This document shows, piece by piece, positions 59,036-64,000 of a stretch of DNA of 64,000 nt. A program made the translations under genes and the position numbers. The stretch comes from Methylobacterium frigidaeris (GTDB lineage: Bacteria > Pseudomonadota > Alphaproteobacteria > Rhizobiales > Beijerinckiaceae), in the NCBI RefSeq assembly GCF_022179185.1, contig NZ_BPQJ01000010.1, positions 1-64,000 on the forward strand, written 5' to 3'. The stretch's first letter is position 1. The number at the start of each line of letters is the position of its first letter. The notes under the pieces are model-generated. The model ran no database searches, was not told where the DNA came from, and worked only from the letters and a program-made list of their open reading frames with translations.

Positions 59036-59076
59036 GAAACGATCGGTTTCGATCGTTTCTGTTTCCATCCGGAAAC
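59036..59076 (+). promoter_or_regulatory. Two adjacent inverted repeats upstream of ycaC-like gene
   Basis: GAAACGATCG (59036-59045), loop GTTT, and CGATCGTTTC (59050-59059) form a perfect 10-bp dyad. Directly after it GTTTCC (59061-59066), ATCC, GGAAAC (59071-59076) form a second. Both share the GAAAC/GTTTC half-site. They lie about 60-100 bases before the ATG, as an operator would. Confidence 0.65.
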
Positions 59077-59137
59077 ACCGCAGACATACTCCCCCCATCG
59101 AAACAGCGCCGCACCGGCCGCCACGATGGAGACGACC

Positions 59138-59785
59138 ATGACGAAGCCGTACAACCGCCTCGACCTCGACCAGGCCGTCGTCCTGCTCGTCGATCATCAG
59201 GCCGGCCTGATGTCGCTGGTGCGCGACTTCGACCCCGACCGCTTCAAGAACAACGTCCTGGCGGTGGCCGACCTCGCCGCCTACTTCAAGCTTCCCACCA
59301 TCCTCACCACCAGCTTCGAAGACGGGCCGAACGGCCCGATCATGCCGGAGCTGAAGGCCAAGTTCCCGGACGCGCCCTTCATCGCCCGGCCCGGCCAGAT
59401 CAACGCCTGGGACAACCCCGATTTCGTCGCCGCCGTGAAGGCGACGGGCCGCAAGCAGCTGATCATCGCCGGCGTCGTCACCGAGGTCTGCGTCGCCTTC
59501 GTCGCCCTGTCGGCCATCGCGGAGGGCTACGAGGTGTTCGCCGTCACCGACGCCTCCGGCACCTTCAACCCGGTGGTGCGCGACGGCGCCTGGAACCGGA
59601 TGTCGGCGGCCGGCGTGCAGCTGGTGAACTGGTTCGCGGTCGCCTGCGAGCTGCACCGCGACTGGCGCCGGGACGTCGAGGGGCTGGCGACGCTGCTCGG
59701 CGACCACATCCCGGATTACCGCAACCTGATGACGAGCTACGGCGCGCTCCGGGGCACGAGTCCGAACGCGAAATCCGGCGCCTGA
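59138..59785 (+). CDS. ycaC: YcaC-type isochorismatase-fold hydrolase
   Basis: This is a 215-residue cysteine hydrolase of the YcaC group, matching E. coli YcaC along its length: MTKPYNRLD, LLVDHQAGLMSLV (with the catalytic Asp), LPTILTTSFE, ARPGQINAWDN, GVVTEVCVAF (with the nucleophile Cys) and NHIPDYRNLMTSY-like DHIPDYRNLMTSY. The family substrate is not known. The ATG at 59138 matches the family start and has GGAG ahead; 59126 and 59033 are longer alternatives. It is preceded by two inverted repeats and followed by a LysR gene, so it is probably regulated. Confidence 0.87.
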   Translation: MTKPYNRLDLDQAVVLLVDHQAGLMSLVRDFDPDRFKNNVLAVADLAAYFKLPTILTTSFEDGPNGPIMPELKAKFPDAPFIARPGQINAWDNPDFVAAVKATGRKQLIIAGVVTEVCVAFVALSAIAEGYEVFAVTDASGTFNPVVRDGAWNRMSAAGVQLVNWFAVACELHRDWRRDVEGLATLLGDHIPDYRNLMTSYGALRGTSPNAKSGA

Positions 59786-59900
59786 GCCTATCGCGACGCG
59801 CCATGACGGTGCGGGAATTTCGTGACAGACACGGCCTCGTGCGCCGGTCCGCCCTCCCCCGTCCGGGATGGCGGACCGGCATCGGTCACGGGCTCCCGGC

Positions 59901-60803
59901 ATGGCGAAGATCGTCGCTCTCCACTACTTCGCGGTCGTCACCCGCTGCACGTCGCTGCGCGATGCCGCCACCCAGCTCGACATCCATCCCAACGTGCTGG
60001 CGCGGCACATCTCGCAGCTCGAATACTACATGGATGCGCCGCTGCTCGAGCGCGGGCCGCTCGGCATCCGGCTGACCGCGGCGGGCGAACTGCTCGCCGC
60101 CAAGCTCGACCGGACGATCAACGAGCTCGACCACGTCGTGCGGCTGATCGACGACCTGAAGGGCCTGCGCGGCGGCCTCGTCGGCGTCCACGCCGCCGAG
60201 GGCGTCGCCTCGGCGATCCTGGTGCCGGTGCTCTCCGCCTTCGCAGCCCGCCACCCGCATGTCCGCGCCCGGTTGCGCACCGGGACCGCGAAGGACGCGG
60301 TGCGGGCGATCGAGGACGCCTCCTGCGACCTCGCCCTCACCTTCTTCGCCCCGGCCTCCGACGCGATCGCGGTGGTCAAGCGGGTGCGGCTGCCGCAATT
60401 CATCATCGCGCCGCCGGACCACCCGGTGACGAAGTCCGGCGGCGCGGCCTGCGCGGCGCTCGAGGGCTATCGCTGGGTGCTGCCGGGCCCAGAATTCGGC
60501 GTGCGTACCTTCATCGACCGGGCGGCGGCGGAGGCCGGCTGCCGGATCGTGCCGACCTTCGAGGCCGCCTCCCTCGACCTTCAGCGCACGCTCATCGTGC
60601 AGGCCGGCGCCCTCGCGGTGCTGCCGCGCGCCGCCTTCGCCGACGAGATCGCCGCCGGCACGATGGCGGCGGTGCCCTTCCCCGACACGATGCCGGTCGA
60701 GACCTCCCTCGACCTCTGCGTCCCGGCCGACCGCCAGCCGAGCTTCGCCGCCGAGCGCCTGCGTCGGGAGCTGGAGGCCGCGCTGCTTCACGTCAGAGCC
60801 TGA
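59901..60803 (+). CDS. LysR-family transcriptional regulator
   Basis: This is a 300-residue regulator. The N-terminal HTH region is FAVVTRCTSLRDAATQLDIHPNVLARHISQLEYYM (in parts) with LLERGPLGIRLTAAGELL. The C-terminal ligand domain follows with VGVHAAEGVASAILVPVLSAF and ASCDLALTFF. It lies 115 bases after ycaC in the same direction and may bind the dyads upstream of it. The frame opens at 59868; the ATG at 59901 fits the usual short N-terminus. Confidence 0.82.
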   Translation: MAKIVALHYFAVVTRCTSLRDAATQLDIHPNVLARHISQLEYYMDAPLLERGPLGIRLTAAGELLAAKLDRTINELDHVVRLIDDLKGLRGGLVGVHAAEGVASAILVPVLSAFAARHPHVRARLRTGTAKDAVRAIEDASCDLALTFFAPASDAIAVVKRVRLPQFIIAPPDHPVTKSGGAACAALEGYRWVLPGPEFGVRTFIDRAAAEAGCRIVPTFEAASLDLQRTLIVQAGALAVLPRAAFADEIAAGTMAAVPFPDTMPVETSLDLCVPADRQPSFAAERLRRELEAALLHVRA

Positions 60804-61101
60804 CGGGACGGGGAGTGCCACGAAAAGCGGTGCACCCCTCGCATGATTTCGTCGTAGTCAGCCCCGCTGCCCTCCCGCATCCTGCATCGGTCTGCGGCGG
60901 CATGGTCGCGTCAAGACCTGCGCGGCCCCACCTCTGCTGTCCCGACACTTGAAGTGAGCCGAATTCTTCGGCGCAACCGACTGGCTTCGGCTTCAGCCGG
61001 GGAGCTGGTCTGTCGATTGCATACCCGGCCCCGCGGGCACCTTGAGCCCGCACCCTGATGGCATCGCCGCCCGGACGGCGAGACTGCGAGGAGACAACTT
61101 G
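60804..61101 (+). promoter_or_regulatory. Upstream region of the peptide/opine-type ABC operon
   Basis: This 298-base gap is bounded by the LysR stop and the binding-protein start. The strong ribosome site GCGAGGAGA ends it. No gene is seen; an imperfect GC hairpin around 60810-60838 may terminate the LysR message. Confidence 0.35.
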
Positions 61102-62676
61102 ATGGCGTTCCGTCGGTCCGTTCTCGGCCTCGTCGCCGCAACCGCGGCCCTGCTCGCCCCCGGAATCGCGCCGGCGCAGACGCTCAAGGCGGTGATGCAT
61201 TCGGACGTCAAGATCGTCGATCCGATCTGGACCACCGCCTACATCGTCCGCAACCACGGCTACATGATCTACGACACGCTGTTCGCGCTCGACGGACAGG
61301 GCGAGGTCAAGCCGCAGATGGTCGACACCTATACGATGTCGCCGGACAACCTGGCCTACACGTTCACCCTGCGCGACGGCCTCAAGTGGCACGACGGCAA
61401 GCCGGTCACGGCGGAGGATTGCGTCGCCTCGATCAAGCGCTGGGGTGCCCGCGATTCGCTCGGCCAGAAGCTGATGACCTTCGTCGAGGGCATGAGCACC
61501 GACGACGCGAAGCGCTTCACCGTGAAGCTGAAATCGCCGACCGGGCTCCTGCTGTTCGGCCTCGCCAAGCCGTCCTCGAACGTGCCGTTCATGATGCCGA
61601 AGCGGGTCGCCGAGACCGACCCGAACCAGCAGATCTCGGACTTCACCGGCTCCGGCCCCTTCGTGATGAAGACCGACGAGTGGAAGCCCGGCGACAGGAT
61701 CGTCTACACCAAGTTCAAGGACTACAAGCCGCGGCCTGAGCCGGCCTCGGGGCTGGCCGGCGGCAAGGTGGTCAAGGTCGACCGGGTCGAGTGGCTGGCG
61801 ATCTCGGACCAGCAGCAGGCGGTGAACGCGCTGCTGGCCGGCGAGATCGACCTGATCGAGCAGCCGGCCTACGACCTGATCCCGCTGCTCAAGAGTGATT
61901 CGAGCGTCAAGCTCGTCGATTACAACCCGCTCGGCCTGCAATACGCGATGCGGCCGAACCACCTGATCAAGCCTTTCGACAACCCGAAGGTGCGTCAGGC
62001 CCTGACCTACGCCCTCAACCAGACCGACTTCCTCCAGGCGGTGGTGGGCGATCCCGACTACTACAAGACCTGCAAGGCCCTGTTCGTCTGCGGCTCGCCG
62101 CTCGCCACCGACAAGGGGATGGACGGGCTGCTCGAGTCGAACTTCGCCAAGTCGAAGCAATTGCTGAAGGAGGCGGGCTATGACGGCACGCCGATCGTCC
62201 TCCTGCACTCGACCGATCTGCAGACCCTGACCAATCTCGGCCCTGTCGCCAAGCAGCTCCTCGAGAAGGGCGGCTTCAAGGTCGATATGCAGTCGTCCGA
62301 CTGGCAGACCGTGGTGTCGCGGCGGGTGCGCAAGGATCCGGCCGACAAGGGGGGTTGGAATCTGATGAACACCTCCTGGGTCTCGGCCGACATCCTGAAC
62401 CCGGTGATGTCGAGCTTCATGAACATGAGCTGCGACAAGGCCCCGTTCGGCTGGCCCTGCGATGCCGAGATGGAGAAGCTGCGCGACGACTTCGCCCGCG
62501 AGGTCGACCCGGCCAAGCAGAAGGCGCTCGCGGAAGCCGTGCAGATGCGCTGGCGCGAAGTGGTGCCCTACGTCCATCTCGGCCAGTTCTACATCCCGAT
62601 CGCCGCGCGCAAGAATGTCACCGGCATCCTGACCGCCGCGGCGCCGGTGTTCTGGAACGTCGAGAAGACGAAGTAG
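61102..62676 (+). CDS. Dpp/Opp-type ABC binding protein (SBP family 5)
   Basis: This is a periplasmic binding protein of 524 residues with a Sec signal (FRRSVLGLVAATAALLAPGIAPAQ). It shows the family 5 marks DPIWTTAYIVRNHGYMIYDTLF, LRDGLKWHDGKPVTAEDCVASI (in parts), GSGPFVM and VRQALTYALN. Ligands of the class range over peptides, nickel, opines and sugars and cannot be told here. The frame opens at 61042, but the ATG at 61102 has the ribosome site and the signal peptide. The permease genes follow. Confidence 0.86.
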   Translation: MAFRRSVLGLVAATAALLAPGIAPAQTLKAVMHSDVKIVDPIWTTAYIVRNHGYMIYDTLFALDGQGEVKPQMVDTYTMSPDNLAYTFTLRDGLKWHDGKPVTAEDCVASIKRWGARDSLGQKLMTFVEGMSTDDAKRFTVKLKSPTGLLLFGLAKPSSNVPFMMPKRVAETDPNQQISDFTGSGPFVMKTDEWKPGDRIVYTKFKDYKPRPEPASGLAGGKVVKVDRVEWLAISDQQQAVNALLAGEIDLIEQPAYDLIPLLKSDSSVKLVDYNPLGLQYAMRPNHLIKPFDNPKVRQALTYALNQTDFLQAVVGDPDYYKTCKALFVCGSPLATDKGMDGLLESNFAKSKQLLKEAGYDGTPIVLLHSTDLQTLTNLGPVAKQLLEKGGFKVDMQSSDWQTVVSRRVRKDPADKGGWNLMNTSWVSADILNPVMSSFMNMSCDKAPFGWPCDAEMEKLRDDFAREVDPAKQKALAEAVQMRWREVVPYVHLGQFYIPIAARKNVTGILTAAAPVFWNVEKTK

Positions 62677-62686
62677 GCCGCGGGCC

Positions 62687-63628
62687 ATGCTCGGCTACGT
62701 CCTGCGGCGGCTCCTCGCCGCCATCCCGGTCCTGGCGATCGTCGCGGTGCTGGTCTTCCTGATGCTGCGGCTCACCCCCGGCGACCCGGCGGCGGTGATC
62801 GCCGGAGACAACGCCTCGAGCGAGCAGATCGCCCAGGTCCGCAGCAAGCTCGGCCTCGACCAGCCGCTGCCGGCGCAGTTCGCGATCTGGATCGGCAACT
62901 TGGCGACGGGCAATCTCGGCGAGTCGTTCTTCTTCAAGAAGAGCATCGGCGAGCTGATCCTCGGGCGGATCGAGCCGACCCTGTCGCTCGCGGCCGCCAC
63001 GATGCTGATCGCGGTCTGTCTGGCGATCCCGCTCGGGGTCGTGGCGGCCTACCGCCACGGCTCCTGGCTCGACCGGATCGTGATGGGCGTCTCGGTGCTC
63101 GGCTTCTCGGTGCCGGTCTTCGTGATCGGCTACCTCCTGATCTACATCTTCGCGATCACGCTCGGCTGGTTCCCGGTCCAGGGCTACCAGCCGCTCTCCG
63201 GGGGCCTCGGTGGCTACCTGCACCGGCTGGTCCTGCCCTCGCTGACCCTGTCGGTCGTCTACATCGCGCTCATCGCCCGGATGACCCGGGCGAGCGTGCT
63301 GGAGGTGCTGAACGAGGATTACATCCGCACCGCCCGGGCCAAGGGCCAGGTCGAGCGCAAGATCCTCTTCCGCCACGCGCTGAAGAACGCCGCGGTGCCG
63401 ATCGTCACCGTGGTCGGCATCGGCATCGCGCTGCTGATCGGCGGCGTGGTGGTGACCGAGAGCGTCTTCGCGATTCCCGGCCTCGGCCGCCTTACCGTCG
63501 ATGCGGTGCTGGCCCGCGACTATCCGACGATCCAGGCGCTGATCCTCATGTTCTCGGGCGTCTACGTCCTCATCAACCTCCTGATCGACCTGACCTACAG
63601 CCTGTTCGACCCGAGGATTCGTCATTGA
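62687..63628 (+). CDS. Dpp/Opp-type ABC permease B
   Basis: This is a 313-residue inner-membrane permease (DppB/OppB family), with YVLRRLLAAIPVLAIVAVLVFLML at the start, the LTPGDPA motif after span 1, and the EAA loop EDYIRTARAKGQVERKILFRHALKNA (in parts). It starts 10 bases after the binding-protein gene and ends overlapping the next permease by four bases (TTGA). Confidence 0.88.
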   Translation: MLGYVLRRLLAAIPVLAIVAVLVFLMLRLTPGDPAAVIAGDNASSEQIAQVRSKLGLDQPLPAQFAIWIGNLATGNLGESFFFKKSIGELILGRIEPTLSLAAATMLIAVCLAIPLGVVAAYRHGSWLDRIVMGVSVLGFSVPVFVIGYLLIYIFAITLGWFPVQGYQPLSGGLGGYLHRLVLPSLTLSVVYIALIARMTRASVLEVLNEDYIRTARAKGQVERKILFRHALKNAAVPIVTVVGIGIALLIGGVVVTESVFAIPGLGRLTVDAVLARDYPTIQALILMFSGVYVLINLLIDLTYSLFDPRIRH

Positions 63629-64000
63629 GTGCCGAGCCGACCCTGCTGGCGCCCGCCGTCGCGGCGCCCCTGCCCCTGGGAAGGACGCTCGCCGCCCGCC
63701 TCCTGCGCAACCCCGTCGTGGCCCTGGGCGCCGGCTTCCTGCTGCTGATGGCGCTGGTCGGCGCCCTCGCGCCGGTCCTCGGCACCCTGGATCCGACCGC
63801 GATCAACCCGGCCACCCGCAACCGCCCGCCAGGCTTCGAGCGCACGATCCGGGCCGAGGACGGCACGACCACGACCTACCGCCACCGGATGGGCACCGAC
63901 AGCCTCGGGCGCGACGTCTACAGCCGGGTGCTCTACGGCGCCCGGATCTCGCTCCTGATCGCCGTGTCGGTGGCGGCCCTGTCGCTCGCCATCGGCCTCC
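63625..64000 (+). CDS. Dpp/Opp-type ABC permease C (partial, runs off the window)
   Basis: This is the N-terminal part of a DppC/OppC permease. After a Pro/Ala-rich start comes RLLRNPVVALGAGFLLLMALVG (span 1, in parts), a periplasmic stretch, then HRMGTDSLGRDVYSRVLYGARISLL, the classic DppC motif (GTDxxGRDxxSR). A TTG at 63625, overlapping the previous stop, is the only start consistent with the frame. The ATPases expected next lie beyond the right edge. Confidence 0.85.
   Translation, partial: MSAEPTLLAPAVAAPLPLGRTLAARLLRNPVVALGAGFLLLMALVGALAPVLGTLDPTAINPATRNRPPGFERTIRAEDGTTTTYRHRMGTDSLGRDVYSRVLYGARISLLIAVSVAALSLAIGL

Overview
The window is GC-rich DNA from an alphaproteobacterium, most like Methylobacterium or Methylorubrum. 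This rests on the codon and base composition, the formamidase/amidase plus urea-type ABC transporter locus, Tat-like leader peptides and many GTG/TTG starts. No tRNA, rRNA, CRISPR array or phage module was seen. About 45 protein genes are supported, mostly in short operons with ATGA, GTGA or TTGA overlaps.

Layout. (1) 1-3.3 kb: the end of an autotransporter beta-barrel fused to a small porin, broken by frameshifts at its 5' side, then a sulfotransferase-family gene. Both are partly AT-richer than the rest. (2) 3.9-20 kb: a short-chain amide/urea locus. A hybrid kinase whose sensor is an NCS1 (cytosine-permease-like) transporter, with its LuxR-type regulator, is divergent from urtABCDE, an alpha/beta hydrolase, fmdA, fmdB, amiE and a MoxR ATPase/VWA pair. 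The logic is sense amide or urea, import it, and hydrolyse it to ammonia. (3) 20.0-20.5 kb: a decayed IS5-type transposase. (4) 20.8-27.9 kb: an organosulfur-like scavenging set with an OsmC protein, an SsuABC-type importer, two orphan binding proteins (SsuA-like and MetQ/NlpA-like) and a DmoA-like flavin monooxygenase.

(5) 28.0-34.7 kb, minus strand: LysR regulator, HMG-CoA-lyase/CaiB CoA-transferase fusion, MFS carrier, and a one-chain aconitase-family dehydratase with the swivel domain first. This reads as a compact catabolic unit for a branched hydroxy-di- or tricarboxylic acid and is the best candidate for an undescribed pathway. (6) 34.9-39.1 kb: an RND pump and its adaptor. (7) 39.3-51.6 kb: an envelope and signalling region with two OmpA-like proteins, a caspase-fold/TPR protein lacking both catalytic residues, a PP2C phosphatase and Ser/Thr kinase pair, a small secreted protein, a nidogen-domain autotransporter and a nucleotide cyclase-FHA protein. 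(8) 51.9-57.4 kb: cupin, two paralogous acetyltransferases, a DAO-type amine oxidase and an aldehyde dehydrogenase, consistent with amine catabolism. (9) 57.5-60.8 kb: an orphan histidine kinase, a YcaC-type isochorismatase-fold hydrolase behind two inverted repeats, and a LysR regulator. (10) 61.1-64 kb: a Dpp/Opp-type importer, cut off in its second permease at the right edge.

Functions come from motif reading and remembered family sequences, without database searches. Start codons are chosen from RBS, overlap and family length.
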